From: Pseudopedobacter beijingensis
Lineage (GTDB): Bacteria > Bacteroidota > Bacteroidia > Sphingobacteriales > Sphingobacteriaceae
DNA: 64,000 nt
Direction: 5' to 3'
Assembly: GCF_042678145.1 (NCBI RefSeq)
Contig: NZ_JBHUDG010000002.1
Coordinates: 62,001-126,000 of the forward strand
In this document: piece after piece, positions 17,729 through 26,505 of the stretch
Position numbering within the stretch: position 1 is the first letter of the stretch
How the letters are laid out: each line of letters begins with the position of its first letter
Translations under genes and position numbers: made by a program
The notes under the pieces: model-generated
The model's input: only the letters and a program-made list of their open reading frames with translations
Database searches by the model: none
Told to the model about the DNA's origin: nothing

Positions 17729-19792
17729 ATGAAGAGATTTTTTGGGTTATTGCTTTTATTCATATTTACAAATGTAGCTTATTCGCAAGAGCTTCTGGAT
17801 TTAATGCCCATGCCTCAAAAGGTAGAAAGAAAAGAGGGGAAGTTATATCTTGACAGTAATTTCCGACTTTCTATAAACGGGAATCCAGATGTTAGGTTAT
17901 ATAAAGCAACAACAAGATTTCTAAGAAGGCTGGATGAACAGACCATTGTATGGTTTAAGCAAGATCAGATTACCTCTACGGTAACAGATGCGCGAGCAAT
18001 ATTAAACATAGAAGTCAGTCGTCCGGCTAAAGTTGTTTTGAAAGAAGATGAATCATACAGTATTGCTATCAGCGGAGGGAAAATAAAGGTTAAAGCAACA
18101 ACAGATTTAGGAGCCATGTATGCATTGGAAACATTGCTGCAATTAGTGCAGGCCGATGAAAAAGGTTTTTACTTCCCTAACATAGAAATAACCGATGCTC
18201 CCCGTTTTCCCTGGAGAGGTTTGATGATAGATGTAGTAAGGCATTTTATCCCTTATGAAGTTATCATCAGAAATATTGATGCTATGGCTGCGGTAAAAAT
18301 GAATGTTCTTCATTTGCACTTGACCGATGACCAGGGGTTTAGAATAGAAAGTAAGAGCTTTCCGAAACTGCATGAAAAAGGTTCGAACGGGAAATACCTG
18401 ACTCAGGAACAGATCAAAGATATTATAAATTATGCATCAGACAGAGGCATAAGAGTAGTGCCAGAATTTGATATGCCGGGACATGCGTCCAGTTGGTTTC
18501 CTGGTTATCCGGAATATGCCAGTGCACAACGGATTTATGAAATAGAAACAAAGTACAGTCATTTTGAGCCGGCACCGACTATGGATCCTACGAATGAAAA
18601 CCTATACCCTTTCTTAGATCAATTTTTTAAAGAAATGACGGCATTGTTTCCTGATGAATATATTCATATAGGAGGCGATGAAAATAGTGGAAAGCAGTGG
18701 GATGCTAATCCAAAAATTCAGGAATACAAACAGCGTCATAACCTGAAGAGTAATACGGAGCTTCAAACTCAGTTTAATCATCGCCTTCAGGATATATTAT
18801 CCAGGTATAAAAAGAAAATGATGGGCTGGGATGAAATTTTGGAACCGGGTATCTCTAAAGATATTATGATTCATTCGTGGAGAGGCAAAAAATCTCTTAA
18901 TGAGGCAGCAAAAAAAGGTTATCCTGTAATTCTTTCTCATGGTTTTTATATTGATTTATTACATAGTGCTCAGGATTATTATCTGAACGATCCTTTGTCG
19001 GAAAGTAAAGACCTAGCTGCAAATGAGCTGTCTAATATTTATGGAGGCGAAGCTGCGATGTGGACTGAATTGGCAACGGCAGAAACCATAGATTCCAGAA
19101 TATGGCCTTCTGCGGCTGCAATAGCAGAAAGGCTATGGTCTGCTCAAGAAATAAGGGATGTCAGAGATATGTACAGAAGGCTGGATAAACTCAACAACAA
19201 ACTAGAGTTCTTAGGAATAGCCCATAAAAAGAATTATGAGGTTATGTTAAAACGATTGGCAAACGGAACAGATATTGTAGCTCTTAAAACTTTGGTGGAT
19301 GTGGTTGAACCTATGAAAGGCCTTTCGAGAAGAAAGCAGGGCATAACTTATTATACCTATACGCCACTAATGATGGCAGCAGATGCAGCTCGTCCAGATA
19401 GTAAGGTTGCCAGAGAATTTTCTTATCTGATAGATGACTTTGTAGCAACATCTGCATCTCATTTAGCAGATAGCATAAAAAGACAGTACCAGATATGGAT
19501 AGCTAATCACGAAAACCTGAAAAACACCATGCGTCTTGCTCCGGCGACCAGGGAACTGGAGCCCGTATCGGAAAACTTGAAAAGGTTATCTGAGATAGGA
19601 TCCGGACTTGTGAGCTATTTACAGAAAAAATCAAAGGGTAAGCTCAAAGAAAAAGAGAAGATATCGGAAACACAGCTTAAAGAGTATGGTGCATTTTTTA
19701 AAGAGGCGGCTAAACCACGAGCCAATGTTGAATTTGTAGTGCTGATTAAAGCAACAGAAAAATTATTGGATTTAGTGCAAAAGGATAACTAA
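17729..19792 (+). CDS. Beta-N-acetylhexosaminidase, glycoside hydrolase family 20
   Basis: This 687-residue secreted enzyme has a signal peptide ending at NVAYSQ. An N-terminal GH20b alpha/beta domain lies at about 25-145, the catalytic TIM barrel at about 148-490, and a helical C-terminal extension after it. Family motifs include FPWRGLMIDVVRHF, LHLHLTDDQGFRI, VPEFDMPGHASSW, HIGGDEN, GWDEIL, GGEAAMWTE and WPSAAAIAERLWS. The substrate-assisted catalytic pair is D317-E318 in HIGGDE. It should release terminal beta-linked GlcNAc or GalNAc from the glycan chosen by PUL1. It is the best evidence that this glycan contains N-acetylhexosamine. It is co-directional with, and 24 bases after, the BNR gene. 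Confidence 0.96.
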   Translation: MKRFFGLLLLFIFTNVAYSQELLDLMPMPQKVERKEGKLYLDSNFRLSINGNPDVRLYKATTRFLRRLDEQTIVWFKQDQITSTVTDARAILNIEVSRPAKVVLKEDESYSIAISGGKIKVKATTDLGAMYALETLLQLVQADEKGFYFPNIEITDAPRFPWRGLMIDVVRHFIPYEVIIRNIDAMAAVKMNVLHLHLTDDQGFRIESKSFPKLHEKGSNGKYLTQEQIKDIINYASDRGIRVVPEFDMPGHASSWFPGYPEYASAQRIYEIETKYSHFEPAPTMDPTNENLYPFLDQFFKEMTALFPDEYIHIGGDENSGKQWDANPKIQEYKQRHNLKSNTELQTQFNHRLQDILSRYKKKMMGWDEILEPGISKDIMIHSWRGKKSLNEAAKKGYPVILSHGFYIDLLHSAQDYYLNDPLSESKDLAANELSNIYGGEAAMWTELATAETIDSRIWPSAAAIAERLWSAQEIRDVRDMYRRLDKLNNKLEFLGIAHKKNYEVMLKRLANGTDIVALKTLVDVVEPMKGLSRRKQGITYYTYTPLMMAADAARPDSKVAREFSYLIDDFVATSASHLADSIKRQYQIWIANHENLKNTMRLAPATRELEPVSENLKRLSEIGSGLVSYLQKKSKGKLKEKEKISETQLKEYGAFFKEAAKPRANVEFVVLIKATEKLLDLVQKDN

Positions 19793-19867
19793 AAAGCCTT
19801 TTTACCCCTAACGGATATTTTAAATGCCCTTTTTGAAGTGATGATAATGTGTTATTTGTTAAAATAT

Positions 19868-21025
19868 ATGAAAAATTTAAGTGCTTTTTGTTTTTACTTA
19901 TTTGTGCTTGCGGGTACATCTGCTTTTGCGAAAAAAACGGAAACTCCACCAGGTACTGTTGTCGCCTATAACCCTGCTTCAACTGGGAAATACCTTGGTT
20001 CGCCCAGTATTTGTATACTGCCTGATGGCAGCTATTTGGCAGCACATGATTTCTTTGGAAAAAAGACCTCGGAAGATGAATCTGTTATCTATAAATCTAC
20101 AGATAAGGGAAAGAGCTGGAAAGAAATTGCCAGATTAAGACAGTTTTGGTCGGCCCTGTTTTTACATAAAGGCAGTATCTATTTTATTGGAACTATACAG
20201 GCGCATAACAATTATGTAATCAGGAAATCGACAGATGGTGGTTATACCTGGACAGAACCAAGTACTATTGTGCAAGGTAAATTCCATTGTGCACCAACAC
20301 CAATTGTAGAACATAACGGACGTTTGTGGCGGGCTTTGGAAGATGCGGAAGGTGGTACAGAATGGCCTAAAAGATATGGCGCTTTTTTAATATCGGCTTC
20401 TGTTGACAGTGATTTATTGAAGGCAGAAAGCTGGAAAAGAACACAAACGGCCTGGTATAATGAAAGCTATCTGAATCATGAGTTTAAAGGTTGGCTGGAA
20501 GGGAATGCGGTTATAGATAAAAATGGAGAGATGGCAAACCTGATACGGGTACATACTTTAAGTAAAGATAAAGAGTACGCAGCCATTATACATGCTAAAG
20601 CCGATGGAAGCATAGCATTTGATGCCTCTAAAGATTTTATTGACCTGCCGGGTGGAAGTAAAAAATTTACGGTCAGATACGATAGTCAGACAAAAAGGTA
20701 TTGGACATTGGTCAATTACGTACCGGTAGCATATAGAGGAAAAGAACAAATGGATAGGATACGAAATACATTGGTTCTGTGTTCTTCTGCTGATTTAAAG
20801 AAATGGGATATGCACAAGGAATTGTTATTTCACCCCGACTATAAAAAACATGGTTTTCAATATGCAGACTGGGTGTTTGATGGAAAAGATATCATCTTTC
20901 TTTCTCGTACTGCTTACGATGATCTGAAAGGAGGGGCGCGGAACTTCCATAACACTAATTATATCACCTTTCATCGTATAGACAATTTTAAAAAATATCA
21001 AAGAAAGCGCTTAAAGCAATTATAA
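19868..21025 (+). CDS. Secreted BNR/Asp-box beta-propeller protein (subfamily 2)
   Basis: This 385-residue protein has signal MKNLSAFCFYLFVLAGTSAF. The start at 19868 is chosen because it opens this signal directly; an upstream in-frame ATG at 19838 would add ten unneeded residues. The propeller is a close paralogue of the 16487 product. Shared blocks are YLGSPSICILPDGSYLAAHD, FHCAPTPIVEHNGRLWRALE, WLEGNAVI, IDLPGGSKKF, KHGFQYADWVFDG, LSRTAYDD and NFHNTNYITFHRI. Asp boxes are STDKGKSW and STDGGYTW. There is no sialidase FRIP motif. Two paralogues flanking a GH20 gene suggest related exo-activities on different linkages of the same glycan, which is inference. It ends one base before the GH32 gene. 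Confidence 0.85.
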   Translation: MKNLSAFCFYLFVLAGTSAFAKKTETPPGTVVAYNPASTGKYLGSPSICILPDGSYLAAHDFFGKKTSEDESVIYKSTDKGKSWKEIARLRQFWSALFLHKGSIYFIGTIQAHNNYVIRKSTDGGYTWTEPSTIVQGKFHCAPTPIVEHNGRLWRALEDAEGGTEWPKRYGAFLISASVDSDLLKAESWKRTQTAWYNESYLNHEFKGWLEGNAVIDKNGEMANLIRVHTLSKDKEYAAIIHAKADGSIAFDASKDFIDLPGGSKKFTVRYDSQTKRYWTLVNYVPVAYRGKEQMDRIRNTLVLCSSADLKKWDMHKELLFHPDYKKHGFQYADWVFDGKDIIFLSRTAYDDLKGGARNFHNTNYITFHRIDNFKKYQRKRLKQL

Positions 21026-21026
21026 A

Positions 21027-23420
21027 ATGAAGAATACGTGTTTTTTTATAGTCATGTTTATGATCATGACACAGGGGAGTTATGGCCAAATATTTGAGCA
21101 AAAATTTGAATTTTTTAACTACGGAGATAGAATATCCAAATATATCAAGGCTGATGATCCGGGGAACAGTAAATTTACTTATATCAGTAGTAATGGAACC
21201 CAGAGGTCTGGAATAATTAATGGGGGATTGTTAAGGTTTGTAAAAACGGGACCAGCTTCGGCTCAACTGGTAAAATCTGGCAAATTCAACGCTAATTCAG
21301 ATTTTCTATATATTAGCTTCAGTTACCGTATATCGGAAAATGAATCCGTTCACCCGAATGACAAGCAGGCATTTTTTTTCGTAGGGGATGGTTTTTCTAA
21401 TGATGCAAAGCTACCTGACGACGCTAAAAATGTACATAGTAAATTCTCGTTTCATTATACGGGATCCGGAAAATTTAAGGTGTCTGATAACCAAAATAAT
21501 TTAAGTGACGAGTTTTCTGGAGAACAGCAAATTACGTTTGTGATAAATAATACGGGTAAGGATCAGTTTTATACAGCCCCAAATAAAAGCAAAGAAAAGT
21601 TAGCCAACGATAAATGGGATTTATGGATCGGCGAAAATAAGGTGTTTGATGAAAGAGAGGTGGTGTCGCCAGATGTACCCTTGTCAGGATTTAAGTTTCA
21701 TGTTCAGGCTCATGCTATTAATGGCATGACAGATTTAGGAAATTTTGTTGTGCACAATTTAGAAACCTTATCTAAGTCTCAACGGAAAAGAGAGATTATA
21801 GAAAATTCACAATATGTAGCTTATCGGAAAAGCTTTGTTGCTACCAAAAGATGGTTACAAATTCCGGTGAAAAATAAGGCTACAAAAAGAGGGGTAAGGA
21901 TAGATGTTGATGGAAAGTGGTTTAGGAATTTTTCTGTAGAGTTGGCCAATGAAACTCCCGACTGGTATGCTTATGTGGATATCAATGAAATTAAGGGGAA
22001 AGCTTTTACGATGTCTGTAGATTCGCTGCCGTTTAATTCGTCTGCTTTTGCCAATATTAAACAGCTGGATGAAAAACCTAAGGATGAATTGTTGTACCAC
22101 GAAAAATATAGAGGTCAGATACATTATTCTGTGAAAAATGGGTGCAGTACAGATGCTAATGGAATGACTTTTTATAATGGAGAATATCATTTGTTCTATC
22201 AGCATAATCCTTATGGTACCAGATGGGGAAATATGCACTGGGGACATGCGGTATCTAAAGATCTGGTACATTGGAAAGAGTTGGATATAGCTATTTATCC
22301 TGATGAGTTGGGGGACCCGTTTAGCGGAGGAGGAGTGGTAGATGTGGGAAATACCAGCGGACTTTCTAAAACAGGAAAGGATCCAATGATACTTTATTAC
22401 ACGGCAACGGGCATTCCGCGTACCCAGACTTTAGCATATTCTACTGATGGAAGAACATTTGAAAAATTGGGACGTTCGGTATTAAAGGGGGTAAGTCCTT
22501 TTAATAGAGATCCAAAAGTGTTGTGGCACGAACCAAGCAAAAAATGGATAATGGTATTATATGTGGAAGAAAAAGGTGAATTGCATACTATGCGTTTTTT
22601 TAACTCTACCAATATGATTGATTGGGAAGAAACTAGCGTTTATGTAGGTGGGAAAGGACAAGACCGTTATATGTATGAATGCCCTGAATTTTATGAATTA
22701 CCAGTAGAGGGCAATCCAAATGAAAGAAAATGGATACTTGTTTGTGCAGACGGACAGTATGCTATTGGTACATTTAACGGAAGAGAATTTAAAGCGGAAC
22801 AGGAGCGACTGCAGAGCGTAATAGGAAAAGGCTATTATGCCAGCCAGCAGTTTAGTAATGAACCGAAGGGAAGAAAGGTAGAAATGGGCTGGTTCCGTAC
22901 CAATACCGATCAGGTGAATATGAACTTTAGCCAGTCATTTAGTATTCCAATGGAAATAAAATTGGTGCGTACCTCTCAGGGACTAAGGATTGTTAGAATA
23001 CCTGTAGAAGAGTTTAAATCCTTGAGAAAGGAACATTCTACTTATAAGAATGAGGTTATTTCCAGGTCTTTAACTAAGGATATCCGATCTGAGGTTTATG
23101 AGCTGGAGGCAATTATACAACCACAACAGGCAAGTCAGCTGACGATTAACATCAGAGGGGTGATTTTTACTTATATGCCATCTTCCGGGAAGCTTGTCTA
23201 TAAGGATCAGACGATAGACCTGCCACTAGAAAATGGAAAGTTGAAGATTCATGCTTTTGTAGATAAAGCAAGTGTGGAATTATTTGTAAATGATGGTTTG
23301 GTATTTATCCCCGTGAATGCAAATCTGGATGCTAGAAATACCAGGCTGGTATTTAACACTACAGGTTCAGAGGCTTTAGTAGAGCAATTGGATGTTTATA
23401 AATTAGAGAGTATCTGGTAA
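21027..23420 (+). CDS. GH32 family fructan-hydrolase-like enzyme with N-terminal module and DUF4980
   Basis: This 797-residue secreted protein has signal MKNTCFFIVMFMIMTQGSYG. The locus-specific module covers about 21-245 (mature start QIFEQKF). A DUF4980-like sandwich lies at about 260-345 (YVAYRKSF, RWLQIPVKN). A GH32 five-bladed propeller at about 358-650 and a C-terminal beta sandwich complete it. The three GH32 acids are present: D376 in STDANG, D495 in FNRDPK and E551 in YECPEF. GH32 enzymes hydrolyse beta-fructosides such as levan, inulin or sucrose. The nucleophile motif is atypical, CSTDANG instead of W-M/L-N-D-P-N-G, which changes the residues beside the nucleophile. Specificity may therefore differ. 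It is the last gene of PUL1 and converges on the minus-strand sigma gene. Confidence 0.92.
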   Translation: MKNTCFFIVMFMIMTQGSYGQIFEQKFEFFNYGDRISKYIKADDPGNSKFTYISSNGTQRSGIINGGLLRFVKTGPASAQLVKSGKFNANSDFLYISFSYRISENESVHPNDKQAFFFVGDGFSNDAKLPDDAKNVHSKFSFHYTGSGKFKVSDNQNNLSDEFSGEQQITFVINNTGKDQFYTAPNKSKEKLANDKWDLWIGENKVFDEREVVSPDVPLSGFKFHVQAHAINGMTDLGNFVVHNLETLSKSQRKREIIENSQYVAYRKSFVATKRWLQIPVKNKATKRGVRIDVDGKWFRNFSVELANETPDWYAYVDINEIKGKAFTMSVDSLPFNSSAFANIKQLDEKPKDELLYHEKYRGQIHYSVKNGCSTDANGMTFYNGEYHLFYQHNPYGTRWGNMHWGHAVSKDLVHWKELDIAIYPDELGDPFSGGGVVDVGNTSGLSKTGKDPMILYYTATGIPRTQTLAYSTDGRTFEKLGRSVLKGVSPFNRDPKVLWHEPSKKWIMVLYVEEKGELHTMRFFNSTNMIDWEETSVYVGGKGQDRYMYECPEFYELPVEGNPNERKWILVCADGQYAIGTFNGREFKAEQERLQSVIGKGYYASQQFSNEPKGRKVEMGWFRTNTDQVNMNFSQSFSIPMEIKLVRTSQGLRIVRIPVEEFKSLRKEHSTYKNEVISRSLTKDIRSEVYELEAIIQPQQASQLTINIRGVIFTYMPSSGKLVYKDQTIDLPLENGKLKIHAFVDKASVELFVNDGLVFIPVNANLDARNTRLVFNTTGSEALVEQLDVYKLESIW

Positions 23421-23479
23421 GTAAGATAATTAAGTTTAGGGTCTGTGAAAGATCTGTTTTAGAAAAGGTTTTGCTGTTT

Positions 23480-24082
23480 TTAATGTAATAACACTGAAGC
23501 TACTACAATAGTCATCAATATATCTGCGTCCAGGTTTCTGTAAAGATATTCCTTAACAAAACGGCTTGATTTTACCATGTGACTGTTTACCGTAGCAACA
23601 GTTATGCCCATTAAACGGCTTACTTCTTCGTAGCTCTTCCCTTCCAGTTTACACAAGGTAAATACTTGTTTACCCTGGGGGGGAAGTTTCTCAATAGCTT
23701 CTGTCAATATTTTTTGAGTTTCCCGGGCTTGAAAAACTTCTTCGGTATGTAAATAATAGTCAACAGCATTTACCATTAAACTGTTAAGTAATTGCTTGTC
23801 TCTTGCAACTTTACGTAAATAATCATATACCAGATTATGGGCTATGGTATATAAGAAAGATTTAAAGGATTTTTCAGGATCGATCTCTTTTCTTTTTTGC
23901 CATATTTTTATAAAAAGATCCTGTGAAAGCTCTTCTGCGATTTCTTCTTCCTTAACAATAAACAAGATTTTTTTGTAGACAGGTTTGATATAGATTTTAT
24001 AAAGTTCGTTAAAAGCAGTTTCGTTACCAAGGTTTAATAACCTGATAAGCTCTTTCTGGCGAACTTCTTCTAAAACTGTCAT
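23480..24082 (-). CDS. ECF RNA polymerase sigma factor, FecI-like (PUL2)
   Basis: This 200-residue sigma factor has region 2 at about 20-92 (AFNELYKIYIKPVYKKI, IAEELSQDLFIKIW, FKSFLYTIAHNLVYDYLRK). Region 4 lies at about 128-180 (IEKLPPQGKQVFTLCKLEGK and a helix-turn-helix EVSRLMGITVATVNSHM). It should activate PUL2 promoters. Like the sigma factor at 549, it ends in a hydrophobic stretch (ADILMTIVVASVLLH). It is not in an operon with a fecR gene. The likely partner at 25301 is 1.2 kb away on the other strand, with a toxin-antitoxin pair between. Co-regulation with PUL2 is inferred from position; assignment to the sigma family is secure. Confidence 0.92.
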   Translation of the reverse strand: MTVLEEVRQKELIRLLNLGNETAFNELYKIYIKPVYKKILFIVKEEEIAEELSQDLFIKIWQKRKEIDPEKSFKSFLYTIAHNLVYDYLRKVARDKQLLNSLMVNAVDYYLHTEEVFQARETQKILTEAIEKLPPQGKQVFTLCKLEGKSYEEVSRLMGITVATVNSHMVKSSRFVKEYLYRNLDADILMTIVVASVLLH

Positions 24083-24189
24083 GTTTTGTTTTTACTTAAT
24101 TTAATAATGGCAGCATAAATTTATAAATATTCTTTTCAAATATCCTAAATGTAGGTTTTAATAGTAAAGACGGTTGGTGAAAAATGAAA

Positions 24190-24328
24190 GTTTGTATCGA
24201 CGAAAAATCTGATTATATTATTTAATATTCATGTTTCAACCCTGTCTCTTGAAATGAATAATTGAGTAGCAGGGCAATTTATCTTACTAAATATAAATCA
24301 TTATATTTGAGTAAGTGTTGATACAAAC
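24190..24328. promoter_or_regulatory. Inverted repeats and promoter ahead of the toxin-antitoxin pair
   Basis: GTTTGTATC (24190-24198) and GATACAAAC (24320-24328) are perfect 9-bp inverted copies. Each is followed within a few bases by CGAAAAAT read in the plus direction. Between them, TATATTTG at 24302-24309 fits the Bacteroidota -7 box, about 28 bases before the antitoxin start; no good TTG partner is present. The repeats are placed where an autoregulating antitoxin would bind, but this is inference. Confidence 0.35.
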
Positions 24329-24337
24329 TCGAAAAAT

Positions 24338-24628
24338 ATGCTTACGGTAAACATAAACGACAGTCATTTGGAAAAGCGTATTGCAGAAAAAGCTCGTTTG
24401 ATAGGTAAGAGCACACAAGAGCTGGTAAAAGATCTGCTTGCCGATGCTTTACTTGCAGGTAATGAGGGGTTGGATTATCAAAAGCTAAATCCTAAAGAAC
24501 ATGGCTATCTGATTGATACAAATGGAGAGGAAGATATCGTTGCAGAAGAAACAGTTTTGTTTTCACATGTAGAAGATACGGCTGCATTCGTCGATAATCT
24601 CCGTAAAAATACCTGGCGAAAATCATGA
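24338..24628 (+). CDS. VapB-like antitoxin
   Basis: This 96-residue protein begins with a short strand and two helices (LTVNINDSHLEKRIAEKARL, then STQELVKDLLADALL). That pattern fits a ribbon-helix-helix DNA-binding domain. The acidic middle and the C-terminal helix (AAFVDNLRKN) would wrap the toxin. Its stop codon overlaps the start of the PIN-domain toxin gene by 4 bases (ATGA), the usual translational coupling of such pairs. It should neutralise the toxin and repress its own promoter. The family is assigned mostly from context, since antitoxins diverge quickly. Confidence 0.8.
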   Translation: MLTVNINDSHLEKRIAEKARLIGKSTQELVKDLLADALLAGNEGLDYQKLNPKEHGYLIDTNGEEDIVAEETVLFSHVEDTAAFVDNLRKNTWRKS

Positions 24629-25005
24629 TATTGATTGATACATCTGTTTTAATAGATTTTCTAAAAAGAAAAACAGATGCAGTTACTTTTATAGAAAGAG
24701 AGGGAAAGCAGAATCTTGCAATAAATACTGTAATCGCTATGGAGCTTTATCAGGGAGTGCTTAATAAGGCTGAGCTTCTGATGATCAAAAAAGAATTGCA
24801 GGGATTTTTTATGCTGCCCATCAATGAGAAGATAGCAAATCTGGCTTTGCAGCTATCACAAAAATATGCACTCTCTCATCATATAGGTTTATCTGATACC
24901 TTTATTGCAGCTACAGCTTTAATTTATGATATTGAACTAAAGACCTATAACCTTAAAGATTTTCAATTTATTCCAAATATTAACGTATCAAATTTTTTGG
25001 TATAG
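24625..25005 (+). CDS. VapC-like PIN-domain ribonuclease toxin
   Basis: This 126-residue protein is a complete PIN domain. It opens with MILIDTSVLIDFLK, carrying the first acidic residue D5. E40 (AMELYQGV) and D91 (GLSDTFIAATAL) follow, and a late acidic residue lies in NLKDF. These residues bind the metal of PIN nucleases. VapC toxins cut tRNA or rRNA and stop translation when freed from VapB. The gene overlaps the antitoxin by 4 bases. The pair sits between the ECF sigma gene (minus) and fecR (plus) of PUL2, an arrangement that looks like insertion into a regulatory spacer. Confidence 0.9.
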   Translation: MILIDTSVLIDFLKRKTDAVTFIEREGKQNLAINTVIAMELYQGVLNKAELLMIKKELQGFFMLPINEKIANLALQLSQKYALSHHIGLSDTFIAATALIYDIELKTYNLKDFQFIPNINVSNFLV

Positions 25006-25300
25006 GTTATATAGGACCCTGTCTAAGGTTTATCTAATAATTTGCCTATGCTTTTGAGAGTTCTGATTTTCCGGATCTCGGGATAAGTTGTTATGTTTTC
25101 TTGAGGCAGACGTGGTGTTATCTTTTAAAACGAGGTTATAAATATTCTTATAACATAAATTCAAGCAGATTTTACAATTATTTATAAAATATCTTATTGA
25201 TTATCAGTTGTATGTGTTTTATTTTGATTTTTTTTAAAATAAGACTCAATGTAAATTCTGTCCCAAGCGTATCAGTTATAGAAAGGCATATTATAAACCA
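25006..25300 (+). other. Intergenic region between toxin gene and fecR
   Basis: This is 295 AT-rich bases with no credible gene. It should hold the promoter of the PUL2 fecR gene. No exact TAnnTTTG box is seen, only near matches in the T-rich run around 25215-25240. No strong hairpin follows the toxin gene. Confidence 0.4.
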
Positions 25301-26485
25301 ATGATCAGGCTAAAAGAACTTTTTAATAAATATTTGATGGATGAGTGTACAGCAGAAGAAATAGGTCTGCTGTTCGGGCATTTTAGTGAAGCGAAGGACG
25401 AGAGTATGCTGAAAAAGCTTATCGCCGATGCACTTGATCAGATTCCTTACAATGGAGAAGAGGAAATTTTGTCGGATCAGAAGGTTCTTGATATGTATCA
25501 AAATATCCAACGGCAAATAAAAGAGGGTAATAAAGTGTCGCATTTATGGCGTAAAATAGCGGTAGCGGCTTCTGTTTTGGTGTTTATGTCATTGGGTATA
25601 TATCTCTTTTTAGCCAGTCAGCAATCAGTACCACAAACAGAGAACCTGGTTAGTCAGGACGTATTATCTGACGGAAATAATAAAGCGGTGTTAACACTGG
25701 CAGACGGAAGTAAGATCATACTTGAAGATATCGAAAATGGAGTAATAGCCAATGAAGGTGCTTCAGAAATAAGCAAAACCAGCGAAGGACAATTGGTGTA
25801 TAACACAGACCGCTTAGCAAAAGATAACAACATAAAGTATAATGAAATAGCTGTGCCAAGAGGAGGAGAGTATCGTATTGTGCTGCCTGATGGTACAAAG
25901 GTTTGGCTTAATTCATCTTCTGCCTTAAAATATCCTGCTCAATTTATAGGTCAGGAAAGAAGTGTAGAATTAATAGGTGAAGGTTATTTTGAAGTCGCTA
26001 AAAATACGAAGCAACCTTTCAAAGTAAAAGTGAAAGATATGGAAGTACAGGTTTTAGGAACACATTTTAATGTTTCAGCCTATCAGGATGATACTTCTAT
26101 TATTACCACACTTTTGGAAGGTTCGGTTAATATATCAGGCAAAACAAGTCACGCAAAGTTAAAACCGGGAGAGCAATCAGTTTATGCTAACCATAATATT
26201 GAAGTGTCTGCAGCGAATATAGAAGAAGCGATAGCCTGGAAAAATGGTTATTTCAGATTCAATAACGAAGATATAGAAAGTATTATGAAAAAAGTATCTC
26301 GTTGGTACGATGTGGAAGTAGAATACAGGGGAGATGTCAAGGGGAAAACGTTCTGGGGAACATTCTCTCGTACAAAGAGTATATCTGAACTGCTTGCCAA
26401 TCTTGAATTAACAGAATCTATAAAATTTAAAATAGTTCCGGGGGATGCCTCTGGTAAAGGAAGGAGGGTAATTGTTATGCAATAG
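25301..26485 (+). CDS. FecR-family anti-sigma factor (PUL2)
   Basis: This 394-residue protein has an N-terminal cytoplasmic sigma-binding region (1-82) and a membrane helix at about 86-106 (IAVAASVLVFMSLGIYLFLA). The periplasmic FecR domain is at about 185-285, with LPDGTKVWLNSSSALKYP, VELIGEGYFEVAKNTKQPF and VQVLGTHFNVSAY. A DUF4974-like C-terminal domain at about 315-390 includes FRFNNEDIESIMKKVSRWYD. It should relay the state of the STN domain of SusC at 26626 to an ECF sigma factor. That factor is probably the divergent one ending at 23480, since no sigma gene precedes this one directly. It is 140 bases upstream of susC, with a structured leader between. Confidence 0.93.
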   Translation: MIRLKELFNKYLMDECTAEEIGLLFGHFSEAKDESMLKKLIADALDQIPYNGEEEILSDQKVLDMYQNIQRQIKEGNKVSHLWRKIAVAASVLVFMSLGIYLFLASQQSVPQTENLVSQDVLSDGNNKAVLTLADGSKIILEDIENGVIANEGASEISKTSEGQLVYNTDRLAKDNNIKYNEIAVPRGGEYRIVLPDGTKVWLNSSSALKYPAQFIGQERSVELIGEGYFEVAKNTKQPFKVKVKDMEVQVLGTHFNVSAYQDDTSIITTLLEGSVNISGKTSHAKLKPGEQSVYANHNIEVSAANIEEAIAWKNGYFRFNNEDIESIMKKVSRWYDVEVEYRGDVKGKTFWGTFSRTKSISELLANLELTESIKFKIVPGDASGKGRRVIVMQ

Positions 26486-26505
26486 CAGCTATTGTAGCTA
26501 TAACA

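Noticed and set aside
6011..21025. Calling the BNR proteins sialidases and PUL1 a sialic-acid locus
   Set aside because: No FRIP motif, and no sialic-acid catabolic gene (nanA, nanE, sialic acid transporter) is in the window. The SGNH 'sialate O-acetylesterase' name alone is not evidence.
24083..24337. Small gene between the sigma and antitoxin genes
   Set aside because: No frame of useful length; only regulatory repeats are visible.
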